Source: Brasilonema angustatum HA4187-MV1
Lineage (GTDB): Bacteria; Cyanobacteriota; Cyanobacteriia; Cyanobacteriales; Nostocaceae
Length of the DNA: 64,000 nt
Reading direction: 5' to 3'
NCBI GenBank assembly: GCA_019359695.1
Contig: JAHHGV010000031.1
Coordinates: forward strand, 50,401 to 114,400
This document shows positions 27,561 to 36,512 of this stretch, piece by piece. The translations under genes were made by a program, and so were the position numbers. Below the pieces are notes generated by a model that was not told the DNA's origin, searched no databases, and saw nothing but the letters and a program-made list of their open reading frames with translations. Position 1 is the stretch's first letter, and the number at the start of each line of letters is the position of its first letter.

Positions 27561-30500
27561 ATGAAACGCTTTAATATTATTGCGATCGCTTGCTTAAGTG
27601 GTTTCCTCATCCTCTCTAGCGCCTCCGCTAAAATATCTCAGCAAGTATCTAATCAACCAACTTCTATACTTGCAAATAATACCCTAACTCTAGAAAAACT
27701 TCGTCAACTAGCTCAAGCTGTCACTGTTAAAGTCTTTAGCTCTAATAAAGGTGGAAGTGGAGTATTAATAAGCAGACAAGGACGCACTTACACGATTCTA
27801 ACCAACGCCCATGTTATTAGTGCCAAAGCAACTCATAATATCCAAACACCTGATGGTAAAACTCATAACGCTACAGTTATTAGTCGCGGTGATTCTTTAT
27901 CAGGTAATGATTTAGCTGTCTTGCAGTTTCAAGCTCAAGAAAACTACCAAATTGTTCCTTTAGCAACCAACTCTAATTTATCCGAAAATCAAGAAGTCTT
28001 AGCTGCTGGCTTCCCCGATGATAGCAAAGAATTAGTCATCACCAATGGCAAAATATCTCTGGTATCTCCTCAACCATTAATTGGTGGGTATCAAATCGGG
28101 TATACCAATGAAATTCGACAAGGAATGAGTGGAGGAACACTATTAAATCAAGAAGGTAAATTAATCGGGATAAATGGTTTACATAACAATGCAATTTTAA
28201 ACGAAACTTACACATATCAAAATGGGACGATTCCCAATGCAGAAGAAATTCAGCGATTGAAAAAATTTAGTTTTGCTGTTCCCATTCAAACTTTAGCGAA
28301 AGTCGCCCCAAATTTAGCAGTTATTCCCGCAGAATGGCAGAAGAAGCAGCAAGCTGAAAAACCGCCAGTAGGTAATACATTAGCTGATAAAATCAATAAC
28401 GTTAATAACATTGCTCAAAAGATTACTGTAAGGATTGACTCGAAAAATAATGGTAATGGTTCCGGAGTCATAATTGCTCAACAAGGACAAACTTATTATG
28501 TGGCTACGGCGCGTCATGTGGTAGAAAAGTCAGACTCTTATGAAATTCTTACCTCAGATGGCGAACGATATGCAGTACAACCAGTGCAACCAGAAAACTT
28601 TAATTCAAAGGGAACTGACGCAGCCCTCATAAAGTTTACTAGCAATAAAAACTACACAATTGCAACTATCTCTAAAGAAAATCGCTCTGCTTTGGATAAC
28701 ACTAACCAAAAAAAGATGTTGGTATTTGTATCTGGTTTTCCTGCAGTAGATAGGGGAAAGCATAAATTAACTGCAGGGTTTCTTACAGTAAAAGAAGATT
28801 TATTTTTGGATGTAGACAGCAATGAAGTACCAATACCTTATTATGTAAACAATTTACTTAACCTTGGTCACGAATTGCGTTATTCCAATTTATCACTACC
28901 CGGAATGAGTGGGGGAGCAGTACTAAATATTATGGGTGAAGTAATTGGGATTAACTTAGGTGCTGATCCTAGAAAGCTTAATCAAATTGATAGTAATAAT
29001 ACAAATCAAAGCCCAGTTAAAATTGGTTTTGGTTTAGGAATACCCAGCAATACACTTCTGGGTTTAGCGACAAAAGCAGGACTCAATAAAGAATTGTTAA
29101 GACTCGTCAACAATAGTAATAAATCTCAACCACAAACTATACAATATTCAGAAATTAATTCATTGTGGGAACATCCATTATTTGCTATCCAAAAGCCAGC
29201 AGCCAATGCTAATGATTATGAGTTATTACAATATGCTAATAAAATATGGCGAATCGGAAATTTTGCAGAAACTGCTGATATTTTGCAGCAAATAGTTAAG
29301 TCTCAACCAAACTATTATCAAGCTCATTTTGTACTTAGTTTAGTCCTAACGAATGAAAAAGATAAATATAAGGAAGCTCTTGCTGCTTTTGAGAAAGTAA
29401 CTACTCTCCAACCAAATTTTTATGAAGTATGGAAATATAAAAGTAATGTGTTAATGGGTTTGGAAAAATATCCATTAGCTCTAGCAGCAGTTGACAAGGC
29501 TATTGAGTACAGTGAGAAAGATGATAAAGACTTTAGTCTTTATTTGTTTCGTTCGTCCATATTAATTCAATTAAATAGATATCCAGAGGCACTAGAAGCA
29601 ATTAACGAGGCGATTAAGATTCAGGATCTTGAGATCAACTACTTAATACGGACTTATGTCCTCTATCAGTTGGAAGATTATCAAGCAGCACTAGCAGATT
29701 CTAAACAATTGATTACACGTCAACCTGATAATGCCAATAACTACGTTCTCCAAGGTGATATCCATGTTAGGTTGAAAAAGCATCAAGCAGCTTTAGCAGA
29801 TTACAAGCAAGCGATTAAACTTGAACCTGATAATTATGATGCTTACGTTTCGCGAGGTAATTTATATGTTGAGATTAAAGATAACAAAGCAGCTTTAGCA
29901 GATTACAAGCAAGCGATTAAACTTGAACCTGATAATGCTAAGGCTTACTACTGGCGAGGTTATTTGCACAAAGATTTGAAGGATTATCAAGCAGCGCTAG
30001 CAGATGCCAATCAAGCGATTAAATTTCAACCCAACAATAGCAACTACTACGTTTTGCGGGCTAGTGTCTACAAAGAGTTGAACAAGTATAAAGAAGCCCT
30101 AGTAGATTACAATCAAGCGATTAAACTTCAACCCAATTATGTTAAATACTCTTTGCGGGGTAATTTCCACCGAGATTTGAAGGATTATCAAGCAGCGCTA
30201 ACAGACTACGACCAAGCTATTAAGCTTCAACCCAATGCTGTCAACGCCTATCAGCAGCGGGGTAATGTCCACTTTTTGTTGAACAACTATCAAAAAGCAC
30301 TCACAGATTACAACCAAGCGATTACACTTCAACCTGATAATGCCGACAACTACGTTTCGCGGGGCATTGTCCGCAAAGAGTTGAACGATTATCAAGCAGC
30401 ACTCACAGATTACAATCAAGCAATTAAACTTCAACCCAATAATAGCAGATACTACGTTTTGCGCGGTAATGTCCACAAAGAGTTGAAAAATTATCAAGCA

Positions 30501-31265
30501 GCACTCACAGATTACAATCAAGCAATTAAACTTCAACCCAATAATGCCAGCGCTTACTACCAGCGGGGTGATCTCAGCTATTTGTTGAGAGATTATCAAG
30601 CAGCGCTAGCAGATTATAACCAAGTGATTAAACTTCAACCCAATAATGCCAACGCTTACAACCAGCGGGGTGTTGTCCGCTATTTCTTGATAGATTATCA
30701 AGCTGCACTAACAGATTTGAATCAAGCAATTAAACTTCAACCCAATGATGCCAAGAGCTACTACTGGCGGGGTTTTGTTCGCAAAGAGTTAAAAGATTAT
30801 CAAGCAGCACTAGCAGATTGCAATCAAACAATTAAACTTCAACCGAATGATGCCGTGGGCTACTACTGTCGGGGTGTTGTTTACCAAAAGCAAGGAGACG
30901 ATAACGCTGCATTATCAGAATATGCTCAGGCGCTTGTCAAAAATGAAAAATTTGCCGCAGCTAACACAAAAATTGGCTACATCAAATATGAAAAAGGAGA
31001 TGTTGAAGGGGCTATTCAAGAGTGGCAAAAAGCAGTTCAAGTTGATAGTGACTTAACAGGAGCGCAATTAGCACTTGCAGTAGTTTTACATAGCAGAGGT
31101 GAGCAACAAAAGGCTCTAAATATGGCACAAGCTACCTTGCGTTTAGATAAAACTTTAGCTGATGTTGAGGTTCTCAAACAAAATCTCTGGGGTACACGCC
31201 TAATTGCAGAGGGAGAAAAGCTCCTCTCTCATCCTAATATCCAAGCATTGCGAGTAAAGAAGTAG
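27561..31265 (+). CDS. Double trypsin-like protease with TPR array
   Basis: This is a 1234-residue exported protein with a signal peptide in residues 1-24. Two trypsin-like domains follow. The first (residues ~45-260) has TNAHVI, GNDLAVLQF and GMSGGTLL; the second (~280-510) has ATARHVV, GTDAALIKF and GMSGGAVL. Both His-Asp-Ser triads are therefore present. From about residue 545 to the end runs a TPR array of some 16-18 units of 34 residues, many almost identical (DYQAALTDYNQAIKLQPNNA). TPRs bind protein partners and may present substrates to the proteases. The COP23 gene lies just upstream and a second protease gene downstream. Confidence 0.88.
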   Translation: MKRFNIIAIACLSGFLILSSASAKISQQVSNQPTSILANNTLTLEKLRQLAQAVTVKVFSSNKGGSGVLISRQGRTYTILTNAHVISAKATHNIQTPDGKTHNATVISRGDSLSGNDLAVLQFQAQENYQIVPLATNSNLSENQEVLAAGFPDDSKELVITNGKISLVSPQPLIGGYQIGYTNEIRQGMSGGTLLNQEGKLIGINGLHNNAILNETYTYQNGTIPNAEEIQRLKKFSFAVPIQTLAKVAPNLAVIPAEWQKKQQAEKPPVGNTLADKINNVNNIAQKITVRIDSKNNGNGSGVIIAQQGQTYYVATARHVVEKSDSYEILTSDGERYAVQPVQPENFNSKGTDAALIKFTSNKNYTIATISKENRSALDNTNQKKMLVFVSGFPAVDRGKHKLTAGFLTVKEDLFLDVDSNEVPIPYYVNNLLNLGHELRYSNLSLPGMSGGAVLNIMGEVIGINLGADPRKLNQIDSNNTNQSPVKIGFGLGIPSNTLLGLATKAGLNKELLRLVNNSNKSQPQTIQYSEINSLWEHPLFAIQKPAANANDYELLQYANKIWRIGNFAETADILQQIVKSQPNYYQAHFVLSLVLTNEKDKYKEALAAFEKVTTLQPNFYEVWKYKSNVLMGLEKYPLALAAVDKAIEYSEKDDKDFSLYLFRSSILIQLNRYPEALEAINEAIKIQDLEINYLIRTYVLYQLEDYQAALADSKQLITRQPDNANNYVLQGDIHVRLKKHQAALADYKQAIKLEPDNYDAYVSRGNLYVEIKDNKAALADYKQAIKLEPDNAKAYYWRGYLHKDLKDYQAALADANQAIKFQPNNSNYYVLRASVYKELNKYKEALVDYNQAIKLQPNYVKYSLRGNFHRDLKDYQAALTDYDQAIKLQPNAVNAYQQRGNVHFLLNNYQKALTDYNQAITLQPDNADNYVSRGIVRKELNDYQAALTDYNQAIKLQPNNSRYYVLRGNVHKELKNYQAALTDYNQAIKLQPNNASAYYQRGDLSYLLRDYQAALADYNQVIKLQPNNANAYNQRGVVRYFLIDYQAALTDLNQAIKLQPNDAKSYYWRGFVRKELKDYQAALADCNQTIKLQPNDAVGYYCRGVVYQKQGDDNAALSEYAQALVKNEKFAAANTKIGYIKYEKGDVEGAIQEWQKAVQVDSDLTGAQLALAVVLHSRGEQQKALNMAQATLRLDKTLADVEVLKQNLWGTRLIAEGEKLLSHPNIQALRVKK

Positions 31266-31355
31266 GTTATACCAATTCAAAAAATGTTTGCGACAGATAA
31301 CCCCTGACGCACTGGCTCCCCTTAGCAACTTACCGTGTACACACATCTCACTCAA

Positions 31356-31439
31356 AACCTCACCCTCGCTTTTAGCTGCGCTAAAATCTTTCCCTCTCCT
31401 TACTAAGGAGAGGGATGCCCGATAGGGCAGGGTGAGGTT
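31356..31439. repeat. Nested palindromic repeat
   Basis: The outer stem AACCTCACCCT (31356-31366) pairs with AGGGTGAGGTT (31429-31439). Inside it, CCCTCTCCTTA pairs with TAAGGAGAGGG (31392-31414), and GCCCGATAGGGC is a small hairpin. It is a typical dispersed cyanobacterial hairpin element and may end the protease/TPR transcript. Confidence 0.75.
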
Positions 31440-31462
31440 CCGAGAAAATTTCGGGTGATGGG

Positions 31463-31640
31463 ATGACTTAGATCTTGCACCTTGACTTTAGTACGCCTTG
31501 AACTTAAGTTCAAGGCTCATAGCCAAAGTCCGTTAAAACGGACTGAAAGACTTATTTAGTCCGTTTTAACGGACTTAAACTTTGAGCCAAGAAATTTATT
31601 TCTTGGCGGACGAGAATTATGGTGCAAGATCTCAAATGAC
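31463..31640. mobile_element. MITE-like element with AGATCTTGCACC terminal inverted repeats
   Basis: The ends are AGATCTTGCACC (31470-31481) and GGTGCAAGATCT (31621-31632). ATGACTT stands directly before the left end and again just after the right end, a possible 7-bp target duplication. The interior is built of palindromes: TTGAACTTAAGTTCAA, AGTCCGTTAAAACGGACT repeated as AGTCCGTTTTAACGGACT, and CCAAGAAATTTATTTCTTGG. There is no coding capacity. Its end motif is shared with the elements at 24.5 and 27.4 kb. Confidence 0.75.
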
Positions 31641-31853
31641 TTGTGTGTACACCGTAGCCGATGCCTTGGGGAGGAGTTTAACCGATGTGTTGCATTCTTT
31701 TTTCAAATTGGCATTAGCTGTTGTTGAAAAAAACTTCACCAAAATCAACTCTTGTCTCACCTGGAAGAATTTCTTCTCAATTTCCGACTTGGTTTGGTGA
31801 ACACAAATAAGATGATGAACAGTAAATAAATTACTTTTTAAGGGAATCCTGCA

Positions 31854-33011
31854 ATGAAAAGCAAATTATTAAAGATAGGAACTTCAACAATTTTGACCAC
31901 TGTAATTAGTGTAATTGGTATCGAGAATGTATTGGGTTATCAATTGCCAACTCTTACTCAAAATCCTCAAGACTTGAAATCTACCTTGCTAGGTAAAACG
32001 ACTAAAGCAGGACAATCAAAAATTATCCTAGCAAACAACTCTGAAGAACAAAACCGGATTCGCCTCTATGAAAAAGCTAGTCCGGCTGTAGTTGCGATCG
32101 CTCTAGATAGAGGACATGGTAGTGGTTTTATTGTGAGTCCAGATGGTCTAGTTTTGACTAACGCTCATGTTGTCCAAGATGGCCCGAAAACTGTTGCAGT
32201 AGTGCTTGCTGATGGTAGACAAGTCTTAGCTGATGTGCTTGGTTTTGCATCTGGTGGCTTGGATTTAGCAGCGCTCAAAATTCGCAATCAGAAAAATTTG
32301 CCCTTCCTGCGTTTAGCCTCCCCTCGTTCAGCGCGAGTTGGTCAATCGGTCTATGCGATTGGTACTCCCTTGAGTCTGAAATTACAAAATACTTTAACTT
32401 CTGGGATTATCAGCCGCATTGACACCAAATCAGGCTTAATTCAACATGATGCTGCTGTTAACCCTGGTAATTCTGGAGGACCATTACTCAACTCTAGTGG
32501 TCAAGTGATTGGTGTTAATAGTGCTATTTTGAATGATACCGAAATTAAAAGATTTATTGGCCTTAGTTTGGCAATTCCTACAGATATAGTCCAGCCTTTT
32601 TTGGTAGCCGTAGAACGAGGTAACGCTGAGGTAGCCACTCAACGCCAAAAACCTAGCAATACAAAAGAACAGGATTTACCCTTGAATGGTCAAGTTCTAC
32701 AAGCAGCTTTAAAAAAAGGCGATCGCACTCTCCCAAACAATAGCTATTTTCACATTTATGCATTTGAAGGGAAAGCAGGTCAACAAGTAACTATTGAGAT
32801 GGATAGTAAACAAATAGACTCTCATTTATACTTACTGCTTCCTGCTAAAGAGACGCTAGTAGGGGAAAACGACGACATCTCTCCAAAAGATTTTAATGCT
32901 AAATTGACAGTGACTTTGCCTGAAAATGGTATCTACTATCTGTTAGCTAACACTTTTGAAGCAGGAGAATCCGGGAGTTACAGATTACAGGCTGTGATTT
33001 CTCAGAAATAA
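31854..33011 (+). CDS. Trypsin-like serine protease with PPC domain
   Basis: This is a 385-residue exported protease of the HhoA/DegP type. A signal-like N-terminus (residues ~8-30) is followed by the protease domain (~65-250) with His in LTNAHVV, Asp in GGLDLAALKI and Ser in NPGNSGGPLL. In place of a PDZ domain the C-terminus (~275-385) is a pre-peptidase C-terminal (PPC) beta domain, with FHIYAFEGKAGQQVTIEMDS, LYLLLPAKETL and YYLLANTFEAGESGSYRL. An upstream ORF overlapping the MITE is not part of it. It probably works in the periplasm or outside the cell, and its neighbours include another protease and COP23. Confidence 0.9.
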   Translation: MKSKLLKIGTSTILTTVISVIGIENVLGYQLPTLTQNPQDLKSTLLGKTTKAGQSKIILANNSEEQNRIRLYEKASPAVVAIALDRGHGSGFIVSPDGLVLTNAHVVQDGPKTVAVVLADGRQVLADVLGFASGGLDLAALKIRNQKNLPFLRLASPRSARVGQSVYAIGTPLSLKLQNTLTSGIISRIDTKSGLIQHDAAVNPGNSGGPLLNSSGQVIGVNSAILNDTEIKRFIGLSLAIPTDIVQPFLVAVERGNAEVATQRQKPSNTKEQDLPLNGQVLQAALKKGDRTLPNNSYFHIYAFEGKAGQQVTIEMDSKQIDSHLYLLLPAKETLVGENDDISPKDFNAKLTVTLPENGIYYLLANTFEAGESGSYRLQAVISQK

Positions 33012-33067
33012 AATAGTTACAAACAGCAGATGTTAAGTAGGTAGGCGTAATTAATTCGTAGATAGCA

Positions 33068-33109
33068 GTAGTGCGAGCGTCTCGCTCGCGGGCAAGATGC
33101 CCGCACTAC
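33068..33109. repeat. Palindromic GC-rich repeat
   Basis: GTAGTGCG and its inverse CGCACTAC bracket two hairpins (GCGAG...CTCGC and GCGGGC...GCCCGC). It lies between the convergent protease and uracil-DNA glycosylase genes and may act as terminator for both. Confidence 0.75.
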
Positions 33110-33138
33110 ATTTTATATTTAATTAAACTTACCAGCTA

Positions 33139-33825
33139 CTAGTTGTTCTGCATTTCATCAAACTTAGCACGCACAGCTTGTATATCCTGCCACGTTAACC
33201 ACTTAGGCTTGCCGACTTCACGGGATTGGTTACGTAACAAATAAGACGGGTGGAAAATTGGCATACACAAACGCCCATCCCACTCCATCCACTCTCCACG
33301 AATTTTAGAAATTGCACGCTTATCACCAGTTAATCCTTTGACAGCCGTTGCACCTACAAAAAGAATAATTTTTGGATCAACCAGGCGAATTTGTTCCAAT
33401 AAATAAGGCTTGCAAGCTTCCATCTCTTCAGTCGTAGGAACTCGGTTATCAGGAGGTCTGCACTTGTTGATATTACAGATATAAACGTCCGTTTCAGTAT
33501 CTAATTTAACTGAAGCAAAAATTTTCTCTAAAAGCTGTCCTGCCTTACCAACAAAGGGTAAGCCAGTTTCGTCTTCAGTTTGACCTGGTGCTTCCCCCAC
33601 AACCATAATTGGTGCTTTAAGATTACCCCTTCCAACAACAGCATGAGTACGTGTATTTCCCAAACTACAACGGTAACAGCGATCGCAATGCTGTGCCAAT
33701 TCCGTCATATTGGCATAGGTTCCAGTCGGAATGGGAATTTTCGCGTCTTTAGGAATCAGCTCTTTTTGGTCATTCGAGTCAATACTTGAATCCTCGAAGA
33801 GACTGAGTTGTTGTTCGTTACTCAT
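33139..33825 (-). CDS. Family 4 uracil-DNA glycosylase (Fe-S type)
   Basis: This 228-residue DNA repair enzyme removes uracil from DNA. The Fe-S cluster cysteines are seen in CDRCYRC (residues ~47-53) with further ones in INKCRPP and EACKPYL. The active-site motif is GEAPGQTEDETGLPFVGKAG, and the C-terminal motif HPSYLLRN binds the uracil and minor groove. The N-terminal ~35 residues are a variable acidic leader. It stands alone on the minus strand and converges with the protease gene. Confidence 0.94.
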   Translation of the reverse strand: MSNEQQLSLFEDSSIDSNDQKELIPKDAKIPIPTGTYANMTELAQHCDRCYRCSLGNTRTHAVVGRGNLKAPIMVVGEAPGQTEDETGLPFVGKAGQLLEKIFASVKLDTETDVYICNINKCRPPDNRVPTTEEMEACKPYLLEQIRLVDPKIILFVGATAVKGLTGDKRAISKIRGEWMEWDGRLCMPIFHPSYLLRNQSREVGKPKWLTWQDIQAVRAKFDEMQNN

Positions 33826-33880
33826 GTGTGGGTTTTATCACCAAGAATGTCAGGGCAGCGGATTGAATTAAGAATTGGTA

Positions 33881-34078
33881 TTAGAATTGTGTTTGTGCTG
33901 GTTTAACAACGACACGACCATTTTCCACAACAGTGCAATTTTTAGACATACTCTTGCAGTTGTCAAGTGGAGTATCAACACATTGCATTTGTGCAGACTG
34001 CTTTTTATGGTTATAATTGTTTTGATCTTGTTGTTGAATCAGACTAACAGCACAACAAGCAGAAGTGGTTAACAACAT
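33881..34078 (-). CDS. Possible small secreted Cys-containing protein
   Basis: This 65-codon frame starts with a weakly hydrophobic segment (MLLTTSACCAVSLIQQ). It then has four spaced cysteines (QCVD, DNCKS, KNCTV) and a Val-rich end. No family is recognised, no good ribosome-binding site is visible, and an equally long frame runs on the other strand. It could be a small exported protein or chance. Confidence 0.3.
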   Translation of the reverse strand: MLLTTSACCAVSLIQQQDQNNYNHKKQSAQMQCVDTPLDNCKSMSKNCTVVENGRVVVKPAQTQF

Positions 34079-34179
34079 TTCAAGTACTTTTAGCTCTGTA
34101 TACTATTATCGCTCGTAATGGTTGTATTTTTACGATCAAAACTTGTGTTTGGGAGCATCCCATTTTTGTGCCTGTCCGC

Positions 34180-34237
34180 AGCGTTAGCGTAGCGTGCCCG
34201 GAGGGCATACGCAACGAAGTGGAGCGTGGCAATCCTA
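34180..34237. repeat. REP-like palindromic repeat
   Basis: GCGTTAGCGTAGCGTGCC, then GGAGGGCATACGC and GAAGTGGAGCGTGGC, form an imperfect dyad of the REP type common in Nostocales. It is part of the otherwise empty 33826-34379 gap. Confidence 0.6.
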
Positions 34238-34379
34238 TCAACTGGTGCTCAGTGAGAGATTGTGGGATTGCTTCGTCGTCCCTCCTCGCAATGACAAGTT
34301 ATTTTATGATTACAAAATAAAAACTGGGATGCACCCCTTGTGTTTTTTATAAGAACGCACAATTTTTGAACACACAGCC

Positions 34380-36512
34380 TTAACGCTTCGGCAGTTGTAA
34401 ACCACCACGTTCTAGCATTTGCCGTACTTCAGGGCTAGGGTTGTAGTTGTAACCAAAAGAGGAGCGCTCTGAATCATCTACAATCTGAGGCGTTAGCAAT
34501 ACAATCACCTCGTTACGTTCATTAGTTTTGTTTGTTCTTCTAAAGAGTGAACCAAGAAGCGGAATGTCACCCAATATAGGAACCTTAGAGACATTTACTC
34601 GCTCTGAATCTTGAATAATACCACTGAGAATTAATGTCTGACCATCACGCAGACGAATTAAGCCAGAATTAAGAACACGCTTAGAAACTAAAAATATTCT
34701 TTGGCTACCACTCGAACCTAAGTTAATTTCAGCTGGAGCCTGAGGAGCTGCAATAGTGGGAGCTACTGAGAGAGATACAAAACCATTGTCATCAATCCGT
34801 TCAATTTTAACAGCTAGGGTTAAACCTACTTGTTCTTTATCCGCTGCAATTGTTTCTGTGGCAAAATTCTGATCGCGAACGATTTGCCTTTTTATATTAC
34901 CTACTACTTCCTGAGTCAGGTTAATACTTGCGCTTTGACCTTCTTGAACAATTAAGGTGGGGTCAGTCAAAATCTTAGCATTGCCATTTTGTACCTGAGC
35001 TTGTAAGTTAACAAGCAAACGTTTAGGAAACTTAAGCGGATTTTCTGGCAATGGGTTTTTGATTGTTGGAGAACTAGATACACTTCCACTCACTTCAGAA
35101 CTGGTCGCTGGTCTAGAACCGCCAAAATTGAGAACTGCTGCACCGCCATCATTAGTAAAGAAGTTGTTACCAATGCCAAACGAAAAGCTAGTGTTAAAGT
35201 CTTTTGTGTTCAGTAGATTAACATCGACAATTTTGACGTTAACGACGACTTGCCGACGGCGGATATCAAGCTGAGTCAGCTGAGATGTCGCCATTTCAAC
35301 TTGCTTGGGAGAACCAATTAAAGTAATGGAATTGGTGCGTTCGTCTCCTAGTGCTTGTAAACCTCGGAGTAAGGGTGTTGAATATTTGGAGTCATCAAGA
35401 CTTAAACGTTCAATTTTGGTTTCTGTTGTCGTCTGACTTTGGGTGAGGGGGTTGACAATACCACTTACAGGTACAGCACTAACACTAGTCACTTGACGTT
35501 CGCGGCTGACTGCACTTTCTGCCCCTAAACCAACCAAAAAGTTTAATGCTGTGTCCACCTTTGCCTGATTGAGTCGCACACTACGTACAATTACATCACG
35601 AACGGCATTAGGCAGTTTCGTTCCAACAAAAATTGTCCGTCCTCTGCGGTTTGCTTCAAGACCACTCAGGCGCAAGACATAGTTAAAAACATCTTGAACT
35701 GACTCGTTTTCTATATCTAGCGAGATTGTTGGTTCGTCACTCCTAGTAGTACTTTGCTGTCCAGAAGAAGCTTGCTCTTTAGTCTCTCTTCCTGCGAAAG
35801 CCAGGTTAAGACCAGCAGCACGAGTCAGCAGTGACAAAACCTCACGTACTGGGGCTTCTCGCAATACCAAGCGAGACACCCGTTCTTGAGTTCCTAAGTC
35901 AATGTTGTTAAAAGAAGCATCGAGATTGGAGATAGCAATATCACCTACAGGTGGTGCGATCGCTTTTGGCAAGATAGGCGAAGTTTGGTTCGTATCTAAA
36001 TCTGGTGCTGCTGGTTGTGTAGGTTGAGGTGAGGGAGAAACAGGGGACGCAGTTTGTATTGGTACTGCTTGTGCTGTATTCGTCCTCGCCTGTCTTGGTT
36101 GTGTTGAGGTAAAGCTCAGAATAATGTTATTCTGCTGTCGCACCACGGGTTCACTGTTGGGGGCGCTGCTGGTTCCGGTAACTATCACCTGAATGCTATT
36201 GGCATCAAGCTGATAAATTGTCACTGAAGCAATTCCTGAAGCAGGATTATCTTGACGGAAAGTATTTCCTTTTGGTAAATGTAATTGAGTGTTAATAATA
36301 TTTACGACTAAAGAGTTACCTTTTTTTGTCGTAAAAATTTGTGGGCGTGAACTCAAAGCAGTTTTCAATATGACGTTAATTCCAGCATCAACTGGACTTA
36401 GCTGCACTCCAGTAATTTGAGTAGTCTCTGCCCATACTGGTTGAGCTGCGAAAACAATCATTGCAGCAGCACCTAATACAAAACTACTATCACTAGCGTG
36501 AAGCTGTTTCAC
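34380..36512 (-). CDS. pilQ: Type IV pilus secretin PilQ
   Basis: This 710-residue outer-membrane secretin has a signal peptide (residues ~1-28, ends VWA|ET). An AMIN domain follows (~30-135, starting TQITGVQLSPVDAGINVILK), then a Pro/Gln-rich linker (~140-190). The STN/N0 domain (~205-300) and N1 domain precede the secretin core (~430-700), with the signature VPILGDIPLLGSLFRR. It forms the pore for pilus extrusion, needed for motility and DNA uptake. In many cyanobacteria pilQ ends a pilM-N-O-Q operon; here no pilM, pilN or pilO lies upstream for 1.4 kb. It is therefore a solitary copy. Confidence 0.93.
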   Translation of the reverse strand: MKQLHASDSSFVLGAAAMIVFAAQPVWAETTQITGVQLSPVDAGINVILKTALSSRPQIFTTKKGNSLVVNIINTQLHLPKGNTFRQDNPASGIASVTIYQLDANSIQVIVTGTSSAPNSEPVVRQQNNIILSFTSTQPRQARTNTAQAVPIQTASPVSPSPQPTQPAAPDLDTNQTSPILPKAIAPPVGDIAISNLDASFNNIDLGTQERVSRLVLREAPVREVLSLLTRAAGLNLAFAGRETKEQASSGQQSTTRSDEPTISLDIENESVQDVFNYVLRLSGLEANRRGRTIFVGTKLPNAVRDVIVRSVRLNQAKVDTALNFLVGLGAESAVSRERQVTSVSAVPVSGIVNPLTQSQTTTETKIERLSLDDSKYSTPLLRGLQALGDERTNSITLIGSPKQVEMATSQLTQLDIRRRQVVVNVKIVDVNLLNTKDFNTSFSFGIGNNFFTNDGGAAVLNFGGSRPATSSEVSGSVSSSPTIKNPLPENPLKFPKRLLVNLQAQVQNGNAKILTDPTLIVQEGQSASINLTQEVVGNIKRQIVRDQNFATETIAADKEQVGLTLAVKIERIDDNGFVSLSVAPTIAAPQAPAEINLGSSGSQRIFLVSKRVLNSGLIRLRDGQTLILSGIIQDSERVNVSKVPILGDIPLLGSLFRRTNKTNERNEVIVLLTPQIVDDSERSSFGYNYNPSPEVRQMLERGGLQLPKR

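Noticed and set aside
31582..31800. 72-codon frame upstream of the trypsin/PPC gene
   Set aside because: It starts inside a MITE and has no family features.
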